64,000 bases of DNA. Source: Flavimobilis marinus (GTDB taxonomy: Bacteria; Actinomycetota; Actinomycetes; Actinomycetales; Cellulomonadaceae). Positions 29,611-37,335 of this stretch are shown in pieces (positions within the stretch are counted from its first letter, which is position 1; each line of letters opens with the position of its first letter). The position numbers and the translations under genes are program-made. The notes under the pieces were generated by a model. The model had not been told where the DNA came from. It was given only the letters and a program-made list of their open reading frames with translations, and ran no database searches. Where the stretch lies: positions 1-64,000 of the forward strand of contig NZ_FONZ01000004.1 in the NCBI RefSeq assembly GCF_900113055.1, given 5' to 3'.

Positions 29611-31011
29611 ATGAAGTTCGCCTCGCACATCTCGGAGCTCGTCGGCGGCACCCCGCTCGTGCGGCTCTCCTCCGTCACCGACGGCCTCGCCGCGACGATC
29701 CTCGCGAAGGTCGAGTACCTCAACCCAGGAGGCTCGGCCAAGGACCGGATCGCGCTCAAGATGATCGAGGCGGCGGAGGCCAGCGGCGAGCTGCGTCCCG
29801 GCGGCACGATCGTCGAGCCGACCAGCGGCAACACCGGCGTCGGGCTCGCCCTGGTGGCCCAGCGCAAGGGCTACCGCTGCGTGTTCGTGTGCCCGGACAA
29901 GGTGAGCGCCGACAAGCGCGACGTGCTGCGCGCGTACGGCGCCGAGGTCGTCGTGACGCCCACGTCGGTCGCACCCGACGACCCGGAGTCGTACTACTCG
30001 GTCTCGGACCGCCTGGTGCGGGAGATCCCGGGTGCCTGGAAGCCCAACCAGTACGCGAACCAGAACGGCCCTGCGAGCCACTACGAGAGCACGGGCCCGG
30101 AGATCTGGTCCGACACCGACGGCCTGGTCACGCACTTCGTCGCGGGAGTCGGCACGGGCGGCACCATCACGGGCACCGGGCGGTTCCTGCGGGAGGCCTC
30201 CGCGGGCCGGGCGGACCTGGGCGAGGTGCGGATCGTCGGGGCGGACCCCGAGGGCTCCGTCTACTCGGGCGGGACGGGGCGCCCCTACCTCGTCGAGGGG
30301 GTCGGCGAGGACTTCTGGCCGACGGCCTACGACCCGGCGGTGCCGCACGAGATCGTTGCGGTGTCCGACGCGGACTCGTTCGCGATGACCCGGCGCCTCG
30401 CCCGCGAGGAGGGTCTGCTGGTCGGGGGCTCGTGCGGCATGGCCGTCGTCGCGGCCCTCCGGCTCGCGCGCCGCTTGCAGGACGAGGACGCCGTGGCCGC
30501 CGCGCGCGCCGTGATCGTGGTGCTCCTGCCGGACTCGGGGCGCGGGTACATGTCCAAGATCTTCAACGACGCGTGGATGCGGTCCTACGGCTTCCTGGAC
30601 GCGGGCGAGGGCGTCACCGCGGGGGAGATCCTGCGCGGGAAGTCCGGCGCGATGCCTGACCTCGTGCACACCCACCCGGCAGAGACGGTGCGGGACGCGA
30701 TCGAGATCCTGCGGGAGTTCGGCGTCTCGCAGATGCCCGTGGTGCAGGCCGAGCCGCCCGTCGTGATCGGCGAGGTGGCCGGGTCGGTCAGCGAGCGCGA
30801 CCTGCTCGACGCCGTGTTCTCCGGGGCGGCGCAGCTCAGCGACCCCGTCTCCGCGCACCTGGGGCGGCGCCTCCCGCAGATCGGCTCGGGCGAACCGCTC
30901 GAGCGGGTGCGCAAGGCGCTCCAGGACGACGACGCGCTCCTCGTCGTCGACGACGGCAAGCCGGTGGGAGTGCTCACCCGGCACGACCTGCTCGGCTACC
31001 TCGCGAGCTAG
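29611..31011 (+). CDS. Cystathionine beta-synthase with CBS domain pair
   Basis: A 466-residue PLP enzyme condensing serine with homocysteine to cystathionine, the first step of reverse transsulfuration. The fold-type II core begins at residue 3 (FASHISELVGGTPLVRL), with the PLP lysine Lys44 in NPGGSAKDRIALKM, the substrate loop SGNTGVGLAL and the PLP-phosphate loop GVGTGGTITGTGRFL. After about residue 330 come two CBS (Bateman) domains that usually bind adenosyl ligands and regulate activity. Unlike animal enzymes there is no N-terminal heme-binding extension, notable because a heme oxygenase gene follows after one base. An O-acetylserine sulfhydrylase role is possible, but the CBS pair and the cystathionine gamma-synthase/lyase gene favour the name. 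Confidence 0.92.
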   Translation: MKFASHISELVGGTPLVRLSSVTDGLAATILAKVEYLNPGGSAKDRIALKMIEAAEASGELRPGGTIVEPTSGNTGVGLALVAQRKGYRCVFVCPDKVSADKRDVLRAYGAEVVVTPTSVAPDDPESYYSVSDRLVREIPGAWKPNQYANQNGPASHYESTGPEIWSDTDGLVTHFVAGVGTGGTITGTGRFLREASAGRADLGEVRIVGADPEGSVYSGGTGRPYLVEGVGEDFWPTAYDPAVPHEIVAVSDADSFAMTRRLAREEGLLVGGSCGMAVVAALRLARRLQDEDAVAAARAVIVVLLPDSGRGYMSKIFNDAWMRSYGFLDAGEGVTAGEILRGKSGAMPDLVHTHPAETVRDAIEILREFGVSQMPVVQAEPPVVIGEVAGSVSERDLLDAVFSGAAQLSDPVSAHLGRRLPQIGSGEPLERVRKALQDDDALLVVDDGKPVGVLTRHDLLGYLAS

Positions 31012-31012
31012 C

Positions 31013-31693
31013 GTGACGCGGGTCGGTATGGCGGTCAAGACGGAGACCGAGACGACGGTCGAGACCGCGCTCTCGGCACAGCTGCGCGAGGGCACGCGCG
31101 AGGACCACGCGCGCGCAGAGTCGACGCCGTTCGTCGCGGACCTCATGGCGGGGCGGCTCGACGTCGCGGCATACGCCGATCTCGCCGCCCAGCAGCACGC
31201 GGTGTACGTGGCCCTCGAGGCCGCGGGTGCGGCGCTGGGGGAGCGCGGCGCGTCGGTCGCGCTGCCCGCGCTGGCACGCGTCCCCGCGATCGAGTCCGAC
31301 CTCGCGCGGCTGTGGGGCCCGGCGTGGCGCGATCGCGTCGACCTGCTGCCCGCCACGCGCCGCTACGCCGAGCGGCTGCGGGAGGTCGCCACCACGCTGC
31401 CCGGCTATGTGGCGCACGCCTACACCCGCTACCTCGGCGACCTGTCGGGCGGGCAGATCATCAAGCGGATGCTCGCCCGGCACTACGGCCTGGCCGACGA
31501 CGTGCTCGCGTTCTACACGTTCGACGCGCTCGAGAGGATCAAGCCCTTCAAGGACGAGTACCGGGCGCGCATCGACGCACTCGAGCTGACCGGCGACGAG
31601 CGGCGGGCGGTCGTCGCCGAGGCGCGGGGGGCGTTCGACCTCAACCGGGCCGTGTTCGCGGAGCTCGGCGCGCGCCACGCGCCCGCGCCCTGA
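31013..31693 (+). CDS. Heme oxygenase (biliverdin-producing)
   Basis: A 226-residue all-helical HO-1-family enzyme that opens heme to biliverdin, CO and iron. The proximal heme ligand is His32 in LREGTREDHARAEST, and the distal helix shows the hallmark YLGDLSGGQIIKRML. Length and spacing match HmuO of Corynebacterium. GTG 31013 starts one base after the previous stop; ATG 31028 is an alternative that would remove five residues. No signal or membrane segment, so it acts on cytosolic heme. It has no heme importer beside it; the neighbours are transsulfuration enzymes, with which it is probably co-transcribed from the upstream promoter. Confidence 0.92.
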   Translation: MTRVGMAVKTETETTVETALSAQLREGTREDHARAESTPFVADLMAGRLDVAAYADLAAQQHAVYVALEAAGAALGERGASVALPALARVPAIESDLARLWGPAWRDRVDLLPATRRYAERLREVATTLPGYVAHAYTRYLGDLSGGQIIKRMLARHYGLADDVLAFYTFDALERIKPFKDEYRARIDALELTGDERRAVVAEARGAFDLNRAVFAELGARHAPAP

Positions 31694-31734
31694 GACCTCG
31701 CTCGCTCGGCGCCCCGCTTGTCACCGCCGGCGGC

Positions 31735-31740
31735 TAGCCT
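31735..31740 (+). promoter_or_regulatory. Leaderless -10 element of the cystathionine gamma-synthase gene
   Basis: TAGCCT, 6 bases before GTG 31747. Confidence 0.5.
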
Positions 31741-31746
31741 GGACGG

Positions 31747-32958
31747 GTGACGAACAACGACACCCACGACTGGTCCACCGCAGGGTTCGCGACCCGCGCC
31801 ATCCACGCCGGGCAGGATCCCGACGCCGCGACGGGCGCCGTCGTCCCCCCGATCTACCAGGTGTCGACGTACAAGCAGGACGGCGTCGGCAACCTGCGCG
31901 GGGGCTACGAGTACTCCCGCTCGGGCAACCCGACGCGCACGGCGCTCGAGGACGCGCTCGCCGCGGTCGAGGGCGGGGAGCGCGCCTTCGCGTTCTCGTC
32001 CGGCCTCGCGGCCGAGGACGTCCTGCTGCGCGCCGTCTGCACGCCCGGCTCGCACGTCGTCATGCCCGACGATGCCTACGGCGGCACCTACCGCCTGATC
32101 GCCCGCGTGCACGGGCCGTGGGGCGTCGAGCACACCCCGGCCGACATGTGCGACGCCGGCGCGGTCGCCGCCGCCGTGCGCCCGGGACAGACGCGCGTCG
32201 TCTGGGTCGAGACCCCGTCGAACCCGCTGCTGGGCGTCGCGGACATCGCCGCGCTCGCGAAGGTCGCGCACGACGCCGGGGCGATCCTCGTGGTCGACAA
32301 CACCTTCGCCACGCCGGCCCTGCAGACTCCGCTCGCGCTCGGCGCGGACGTCGTCGTGCACTCGACGACCAAGTACATCGGCGGGCACTCCGACGTCGTC
32401 GGGGGAGCGGTCGTCGTGGGCGCCGGCATCGAGCTGCCCGCCGGGGCCGCCGGACCGACCGGCACCACGAGCGTCGCCGACGCCGTCGGCTTCTACCAGA
32501 ACGCCGCCGGAGCGGTCGCCGGGCCGTTCGACGCCTGGCTCACCCTGCGCGGGCTGAAGACCCTCGACGTGCGCATGCAGCGCCACAGCCAGAACGCGAT
32601 GGAGATCGCCCAGCTGCTCGCTGCGCACCCGAAGGTCACCCAGGTGATCTACCCCGGCCTGCCCGAGCACGAGCAGCACATCGTCGCCGCGAGCCAGATG
32701 CGCGCGTTCGGCGGCATGATCTCCTTCCGCACGGGATCGCTCGACAGCGCGCTCCAGGTGGTCGACCGCACCAAGGTCTTCACCCTGGCCGAGTCCCTCG
32801 GCGGGGTGGAGTCGCTGATCGAGCACCCCGGGAAGATGACCCACGCGTCGGTGGCTGGGTCCGCCCTCGAGGTCCCGGACGACCTCGTGCGGGTGTCGGT
32901 CGGGATCGAGGACGTCGCGGACCTGCGGGCCGACCTGGAGCAGGCGCTCGACGGGTGA
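31747..32958 (+). CDS. metB: Cystathionine gamma-synthase / gamma-lyase (Cys/Met PLP family)
   Basis: A 403-residue fold-type I PLP enzyme. The N-terminal GFATRAIHAGQDPDAATGAVVPPIYQVSTY, the YSRSGNPTRTALEDALAA segment, the Schiff-base lysine Lys209 in HSTTKYIGGHSDVVGG and the C-terminal SLGGVESLIEHPGKMTHAS are those of the Cys/Met metabolism family. Actinobacterial members annotated MetB can act as synthase (O-succinyl- or O-acetylhomoserine with cysteine) or lyase (cystathionine to cysteine). Being near cystathionine beta-synthase, the lyase direction, giving cysteine for mycothiol, is plausible. Its own leaderless promoter separates it from the heme oxygenase gene. Confidence 0.92.
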   Translation: MTNNDTHDWSTAGFATRAIHAGQDPDAATGAVVPPIYQVSTYKQDGVGNLRGGYEYSRSGNPTRTALEDALAAVEGGERAFAFSSGLAAEDVLLRAVCTPGSHVVMPDDAYGGTYRLIARVHGPWGVEHTPADMCDAGAVAAAVRPGQTRVVWVETPSNPLLGVADIAALAKVAHDAGAILVVDNTFATPALQTPLALGADVVVHSTTKYIGGHSDVVGGAVVVGAGIELPAGAAGPTGTTSVADAVGFYQNAAGAVAGPFDAWLTLRGLKTLDVRMQRHSQNAMEIAQLLAAHPKVTQVIYPGLPEHEQHIVAASQMRAFGGMISFRTGSLDSALQVVDRTKVFTLAESLGGVESLIEHPGKMTHASVAGSALEVPDDLVRVSVGIEDVADLRADLEQALDG

Positions 32959-32994
32959 GCGCCCGACGCCCGGTAGCGCGCGGGGTGGGGATAG

Positions 32995-33408
32995 TTAGCT
33001 CTTGCCCCGGGCGCGCTGGGCGCGGATCTTCTCGGCCTTGGCCTGCTGCGCGGCGATGCGGTCCTCCTCGGCGCGCACCTCGGCGTTGACGGCGCGCTCG
33101 CGCACGAGCCAGTCCGGCTGCTCCTCGCGGAGCTCGGCGATCTCCGAGGTCGTCAGCGGCTCCGTGTACCCGGCGCGGGCGAGGCCGGAGATCGACACGC
33201 CGAGGCGCGCGGCGACGACAGAGCGGGGGTGCGGGCCGTTCTGGCGGAGCTCGGCGAGCCACTGCGGGGGGTTGGTCTGCAGCTCGGTGAGCTCCTCGCG
33301 GCTCACGAGCCGGTCCTGGAACTCCTGGGGTGCGGCCGGCAGGTAGATGCCCAGCTTCTTGGCCGCGGTGGCGGCCTTCATGGTCTGGGAGCTGGGCTTC
33401 GAGGTCAT
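32995..33408 (-). CDS. DUF5997 family protein
   Basis: A 137-residue protein of the actinobacterial DUF5997 family; function unknown. It begins MTSKPSSQTMKAATAAKKLGIYLPAAPQEFQD. A central stretch SVVAARLGVSISGLARAGYTEPLTTSEIAEL (about 63-93) has the spacing of a helix-turn-helix, which I infer by eye only. The C-terminal 45 residues form a charged, probably coiled helix (VRAEEDRIAAQQAKAEKIRAQRARGKS). It is divergent from, and separated by just 42 bases from, a LysR substrate-binding-domain gene, with back-to-back leaderless promoters. The pairing suggests a joint function. Confidence 0.8.
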   Translation of the reverse strand: MTSKPSSQTMKAATAAKKLGIYLPAAPQEFQDRLVSREELTELQTNPPQWLAELRQNGPHPRSVVAARLGVSISGLARAGYTEPLTTSEIAELREEQPDWLVRERAVNAEVRAEEDRIAAQQAKAEKIRAQRARGKS

Positions 33409-33414
33409 CCGGCG

Positions 33415-33444
33415 ATTCTAGCGGCACCGGGGCGCCGGTAGCCT
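33415..33444. promoter_or_regulatory. Divergent leaderless promoter pair
   Basis: In the 42-base gap, TAGAAT on the minus strand (33415-33420) is 6 bases before the ATG of the DUF5997 gene at 33408, and TAGCCT on the plus strand (33439-33444) is 6 bases before GTG 33451. The two RNA polymerase footprints must overlap, so the genes cannot both fire at once from the same DNA. Confidence 0.55.
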
Positions 33445-33450
33445 GGACCG

Positions 33451-34248
33451 GTGACCGACACCACGCCGCCGCCCGCGCCCGCCTTCCGGCTGGGCTACGT
33501 CCCGGGCGTGACGGCGGCCAAGTGGGTCGCCGTGTGGCACGAGCGCCTCGACGTGCCGCTCGACCTCGTCACGCTCGACGCCGCCGACGCCGCCCGTGCG
33601 ATCCGCGCCGGCGAGGTCGACGCGGCGTTCGTGCGTCAGCCTCTCGACCGCACGGACCTGTCGCTGATCCAGATGTACGTCGAACAGCCGGTCGTCGTCG
33701 TCGCCAAGGACCACGTCGTCACCGCCGCCGACGCGGTCACCTGCGCCGACCTCGACGACGAGGTCCTGCTCGATCCGCGCGACGTCGTGCTCACCTGGGA
33801 GGGTCCGCAGCCCGGCCGGCCCGCCCGCGAGCGTCCCGCCACGACAGCCGGGGCGATCGAGCTCGCGGCCGCCGGCATCGGCGTCGTCGTCGTGCCGCAG
33901 TCGCTCGCCCGCCTGCACCAGCGCAAGGACGTCACCTACCGGCCGCTCACGGATGCGCCGACCTCCCCCGTGGGGCTCGCGTGGCGCGAGGGGGACCCCA
34001 GCGACCTCGTGGAGGAGATGATCGGCATCGTGCGCGGGCGCACCGCCAACAGCTCCCGCGGGCGCCGCGCCGCGGAGGAGGCAGCCGAGGCCTCAGCGAA
34101 GGCCGTTGCGGCGGCGAAGGCAGCCAAGGCCGAGAAGGCCGCCCGCAAGCCCGGTCCGGACCCCCGCGCCGCCGCCTCCCGCAAGGGCGGCCCCCGCCGT
34201 CCGACCACGGCAAAGGCCGCCCACCGCCACCGCCGCGGCGGCCGCTGA
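33451..34248 (+). CDS. LysR-type effector-binding domain protein lacking the DNA-binding head
   Basis: A 265-residue protein. Residues 8-180 match the periplasmic-binding-like effector domain of LysR regulators: FRLGYVPGVTAAKWV, AIRAGEVDAAFVRQP, VVVVAKDHVVTAADAVTCADL and AIELAAAGIGVVVVPQSLARLH. The usual N-terminal winged helix (about 60 residues) is absent, and the start codon with its -10 element shows this is not a mis-set start. Residues 190-265 are a long Ala/Lys/Arg/Pro-rich tail resembling histone H1 or the tails of actinobacterial HU, likely to bind DNA or RNA without specificity. It probably senses a small ligand. Partner: the divergent DUF5997 gene. Confidence 0.85.
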   Translation: MTDTTPPPAPAFRLGYVPGVTAAKWVAVWHERLDVPLDLVTLDAADAARAIRAGEVDAAFVRQPLDRTDLSLIQMYVEQPVVVVAKDHVVTAADAVTCADLDDEVLLDPRDVVLTWEGPQPGRPARERPATTAGAIELAAAGIGVVVVPQSLARLHQRKDVTYRPLTDAPTSPVGLAWREGDPSDLVEEMIGIVRGRTANSSRGRRAAEEAAEASAKAVAAAKAAKAEKAARKPGPDPRAAASRKGGPRRPTTAKAAHRHRRGGR

Positions 34249-34310
34249 CCCGTCGGGCTGGCCCCCCGGCTGCCCGCCGCTGACCCGTCGGGCTGCCCCC
34301 CGGCTGCCCG
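34242..34310 (+). repeat. Tandem ~35-base repeat across the LysR-like gene stop codon
   Basis: Units 34242-34276 and 34277-34310 (each starting CCGCTGACCCGTCGGGCTG) differ by one base in length; a third, degenerate unit follows to about 34333. The first unit contains the stop codon TGA of the preceding gene. The rest of the gap to 34471 holds an 8-bp inverted repeat (GAATGCGC 34354-34361 with GCGCATTC 34391-34398) and no gene. Confidence 0.75.
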
Positions 34311-34471
34311 CCGCGGACCTGCCCGGCTGGCCCACCCCCGCCGCCGGCCCGAAGAATGCGCGAAATCTGCTGCCCTGAGCGACATGGAGTGCGCATTCCT
34401 CGCGTTGGCCGGGGGCGGCTGCGAGTAGGCCCCTCGGACAGAGCGCCGGGTCGCGGGCCCCCGTGCGCGCC

Positions 34472-35632
34472 TCAGCGGGACGTCCAGCTCCACGCGGGCT
34501 GGTCGAGCCGGCCTTCCCGCCCGACGACGACCGTCTCCCCGAGGTCCTTGGTGAGCTCGACGTGCGTGGTCGGCACGGGCGCCTCGGCCCGGCCGGCGAC
34601 CGCCCCGCCGCCATGGCCCCCGGCGTCGAGCAGCGCTTCCGCGAGTGCCTCGGCGTGCGTGACCACCACGAGCTGGGTGGTCGCCGCGGCGGCCCGCACC
34701 AGCCGGGCGAGCGGTGCCAGCATGCTCGGGTGCAGGTTCGCCTCGGGCTCGTTCAGCACCAGGAGCGACGGAGGCCGCGGGCTGAGCAGCGCCGCGACGA
34801 CCATCAGGTAGCGCAGCGTCCCGTCTGACAGCTCCGCCGCGGCGAGCGGGCGCTCCAGGCCGGGCTGCTCGAGGGCCAGCCCGAACCGGCCGTCCACGGC
34901 GGACAGGCGCAAGCGGGCGCCGTCGAAGGCGTCCGCGACGGCACGCTCGAGCGGTTCAGGATCGCCCATCGCCTCGATCGTCGTCAGCGCGGCGGCGAGG
35001 TCGTCCCCCGTCGGGGCGAGCACGGGCGTGCGGGTGCCGGGACGCACCTCGCGAGCCGGCGCGCCGGGATCGGTGCGGAAGTGGTCGTAGAACCTCCAGC
35101 CCCGCAGCAGGCGGCGCACGGCGTGCAGCTCGGGCGTGGCCACGGGGTCCACGAGCTCGTCGATCATGGACTCGTACGGCGCGAGGCGGGACGCGCGGTC
35201 CTCCCACCGGCCGGCGTCGTCGCGCGTGCGCAGGTGGGGGCCGCGCCGCTCGGCCTGGACCGTGCCGGGGCGCAGCAGCGGGCCCGCCCAGACGGCCTCG
35301 GTCTTGATCTCCGGGTCGCGCTGGAACGGCGAGCCCTCGTCCTGGGGGAGGCCCAGGTCGAGCTGGTAGCCGACGTCGTCGGCGGCGAAGCCGAGCTGCA
35401 GCGCCACGCGGCCCGAGCCGCGCGGCCCCGCCCACAGGGACGACGCGAGGCCGCCCTCCTGGGCGAGCGCACCGATCACCTGCCCCTGGCCGCACGCCGC
35501 GAGCAGGCGCAGCGACCGGTACAGGTTCGACTTGCCGCTGCCGTTGGGCCCGGTGACGACCGTGAGCTGGTCGAGCTCGAGGACGAGCTGGCGCAGGGAC
35601 CGGTAGCCGGCGACCGCCACGGTGCTCAGCAC
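34472..35632 (-). CDS. AAA-type ATPase (RecF/ABC-like, COG4637 type)
   Basis: A 386-residue predicted ATPase. Walker A is VVTGPNGSGKSNLYRSL (Gly28-Ser35), the ABC-like signature is AAELSDGTLRYL, and Walker B reads LLVLNEPEANLHPSML followed by the sensor strand TTQLVVVTHAEAL. The Asn before Glu-Pro-Glu in place of Asp is, as I recall, normal for this subgroup. Members are related to OLD and RecF ATPases and have no settled function; some act in DNA repair or defence. GTG 35632 is chosen because it lies 5 bases after the uppS stop and the protein then starts at its first beta strand; the longer frame is the uppS shadow. Probably co-transcribed with uppS. Confidence 0.85.
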   Translation of the reverse strand: MLSTVAVAGYRSLRQLVLELDQLTVVTGPNGSGKSNLYRSLRLLAACGQGQVIGALAQEGGLASSLWAGPRGSGRVALQLGFAADDVGYQLDLGLPQDEGSPFQRDPEIKTEAVWAGPLLRPGTVQAERRGPHLRTRDDAGRWEDRASRLAPYESMIDELVDPVATPELHAVRRLLRGWRFYDHFRTDPGAPAREVRPGTRTPVLAPTGDDLAAALTTIEAMGDPEPLERAVADAFDGARLRLSAVDGRFGLALEQPGLERPLAAAELSDGTLRYLMVVAALLSPRPPSLLVLNEPEANLHPSMLAPLARLVRAAAATTQLVVVTHAEALAEALLDAGGHGGGAVAGRAEAPVPTTHVELTKDLGETVVVGREGRLDQPAWSWTSR

Positions 35633-35637
35633 GGGCG

Positions 35638-36399
35638 TCAGCGCCCGAGGCGGCGGTCGCGCGTCGTGTAGGAGCGCAGCGCACGCAGGTAGTCGACGCG
35701 GCGGAAGCTCGGCCAGTAGGCCTCGCAGAAGTAGTACTCGGCGTGCGCGGACTGCCACAGCAGGAACCCGCCGAGCCGCTGCTCGCCCGACGTGCGGATG
35801 ACGAGCTCCGGGTCTGGCTGGCCGCGCGTGTACAGGTGCTCGGCGATGTGCTCGACGTCGATGTGCTCGGCGATCTCCTCGACGCTCGCGCCCGAGGCGG
35901 CCTGCTCGCGCAGGTAGGCGCGCACGGCGTCGGCGATCTCGTGGCGGCCTCCGTAGCCGATGGCGACGTTGACCTCGAGGCCCGCGACGTCGGCCGTGGC
36001 GGCCTGGGCGGCGCGCGCCTTCGCGGCGGTCGACTCGGGCAGCAGGTCGAGGCTGCCCATGATGCGCAGGCGCCACCGTCGGCACTCGGCCAGGCCGGCG
36101 ACGGCGTCCTCGATGATCGCGAGCAGCGCGTCGAGCTCGTCGGGAGAGCGCTTGAGGTTGTCGGTGGACAGCATCCACAGCGTGACGACCTGGATGCCCA
36201 GGTCCTCGCTCCAGCCCAGGAACTCGCTGATCTTGTCCGCCCCGCGCCGATGGCCGGTGGCCGCGGGCTCCCCGAAGGACCTCGCCCAGCGGCGGTTGCC
36301 GTCGAGGATGACGCCGACGTGGCGGGGCAGGGACTCGCGCGGTAGCGACGCGGCGAGCTGCCGCTCGTACAGTGAGTAGAGCTGCTTGGGAAGTCGCAC
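35638..36399 (-). CDS. uppS: Isoprenyl transferase (short-chain Z-prenyl diphosphate synthase)
   Basis: A 253-residue cis-prenyltransferase that extends a prenyl diphosphate with isopentenyl diphosphate to form carrier lipid. The catalytic Asp33 lies in HVGVILDGNRRWAR, followed by GHRRGADKISEF, the VTLWMLSTDNLKRSPDEL segment, and the substrate-binding VIRTSGEQRLGGFLLWQSAHAEYYF. Sequence details (LDGNRRWA and EQRL instead of MDGNGRWA and E-x-RLSNF) fit the actinobacterial short-chain group that makes Z,E-farnesyl diphosphate, while a second paralog usually makes the C50/C55 product. GTG start with AAGGA upstream. Downstream ATPase gene begins 5 bases later. Confidence 0.92.
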   Translation of the reverse strand: MRLPKQLYSLYERQLAASLPRESLPRHVGVILDGNRRWARSFGEPAATGHRRGADKISEFLGWSEDLGIQVVTLWMLSTDNLKRSPDELDALLAIIEDAVAGLAECRRWRLRIMGSLDLLPESTAAKARAAQAATADVAGLEVNVAIGYGGRHEIADAVRAYLREQAASGASVEEIAEHIDVEHIAEHLYTRGQPDPELVIRTSGEQRLGGFLLWQSAHAEYYFCEAYWPSFRRVDYLRALRSYTTRDRRLGR

Positions 36400-36512
36400 T
36401 CTGGTCCTTGTCGCGTCGGTTCGCGTGCGCGGGCGTCCGCGTCGGACGCGAACGCGATCACGCTACCGGATCGTGGAGCGCCGACGGCGGACCACGGGGT
36501 CGCCTCCCAACC

Positions 36513-36548
36513 TACGGTTCCGTAACCTACGTTTGCGTAAGTTACGCT
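36513..36548 (+). promoter_or_regulatory. Palindromic operator overlapping the hemolysin III promoter
   Basis: GTAACCTACG (36522-36531) and CGTAAGTTAC (36536-36545) form a 24-base dyad (9 of 10 pairs, 4-base spacer). It overlaps the -10-like TACGCT (36543-36548), and is preceded by the overlapping palindrome TACGGTTCCGTA (36513-36524). AT-rich for this genome. Size and symmetry suit a TetR-family repressor bound as one or two dimers; no such gene is in the window. Confidence 0.6.
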
Positions 36549-36596
36549 GATCGGGCTCGCAGCACGAGCGTCCACGACCACACCGAAGGACCAGCG

Positions 36597-37331
36597 ATGC
36601 GCACCACCAGCACCCACGACGACCGCGAGCCGACGAGCGCGCTCGACGACGTCGTCGACGCCGCCCGCGAGGGCGCCGAGGCCGTCGTCGAAGCGGTCAA
36701 GCCGCGGCTGCGGGGGGCGATCCACGCCGTCACGTTCCCGCTCGCGGTGATCGGCGGCATCCTGCTCACCGTGTGGGCGCCACCCACGGCGCCCCGGGTC
36801 GCGGTCGCCGTGTTCGCCGTGACCGCGGCGCTGCTGTTCGGCACGAGCGCCGTCTACCACCTCGGGCGCTGGTCGCCCGCGGTCTCGGCACGCCTGCGCC
36901 GGGCCGACCACAGCAACATCTTCCTCATCATCGCGGGGACCTACACGCCGCTGTGCGTCCTGCTCCTCGAGGAGTCGCTCGCGCGCCTGCTGCTGATCCT
37001 CGTGTGGGGCGGCTCCCTCGTCGGCCTGGCCGCACGCATGATCTGGCTCAACGCCCCGCGCTGGGTCTACACGCCGGTCTACATCGCCCTGGGCTGGGTC
37101 GCCGTCGGCTACATGAAGGCCTTCTATGACGCCGGCGGCGCCGCGATCGTCGCGCTCATCGCGATCGGCGGGCTCGCCTACACCCTGGGGGCCGTGGTGT
37201 ACGCCATGAAGCGGCCCAACCCCAGCCCGCGCTGGTTCGGCTTCCACGAGGTCTTCCACGTCGGCACGGTCATCGGCTTCTGGTGCCACTTCGCCGCAGT
37301 CGCCGTCGCGGTGTCGCAGATCCGGGGCTGA
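36597..37331 (+). CDS. Hemolysin III (PAQR family) membrane protein
   Basis: A 244-residue seven-helix protein of the hemolysin III/PAQR family. The metal-binding signature is intact: SAVYHLGRW (about 82-90), DHSNIFLIIAGTYTPLC (about 102-118) and the C-terminal HEVFHVGTVIGFWCHF, giving the Ser, Asp and three His that form the zinc site of PAQR hydrolases. Bacterial members are thought to be lipid-related (ceramidase-like) enzymes, though function is not proven. The N-terminal 35 residues are an acidic amphipathic extension. ATG 36597 follows AAGGA by 6 bases; the frame further upstream crosses the operator and is not coding. Four bases separate its stop from the convergent GH65 gene. Confidence 0.9.
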   Translation: MRTTSTHDDREPTSALDDVVDAAREGAEAVVEAVKPRLRGAIHAVTFPLAVIGGILLTVWAPPTAPRVAVAVFAVTAALLFGTSAVYHLGRWSPAVSARLRRADHSNIFLIIAGTYTPLCVLLLEESLARLLLILVWGGSLVGLAARMIWLNAPRWVYTPVYIALGWVAVGYMKAFYDAGGAAIVALIAIGGLAYTLGAVVYAMKRPNPSPRWFGFHEVFHVGTVIGFWCHFAAVAVAVSQIRG

Positions 37332-37335
37332 GACC

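Noticed and set aside
34741-34760. Asn in place of Asp before the Walker B glutamate of the ATPase as a sign of inactivity
   Set aside because: As I recall, NEPE is the usual form in this ATPase subgroup and the other motifs are intact.
36372-36596. Upstream extension of the hemolysin III reading frame
   Set aside because: It crosses the palindromic operator and promoter region, lacks a ribosome site, and the ATG at 36597 has AAGGA at good spacing.
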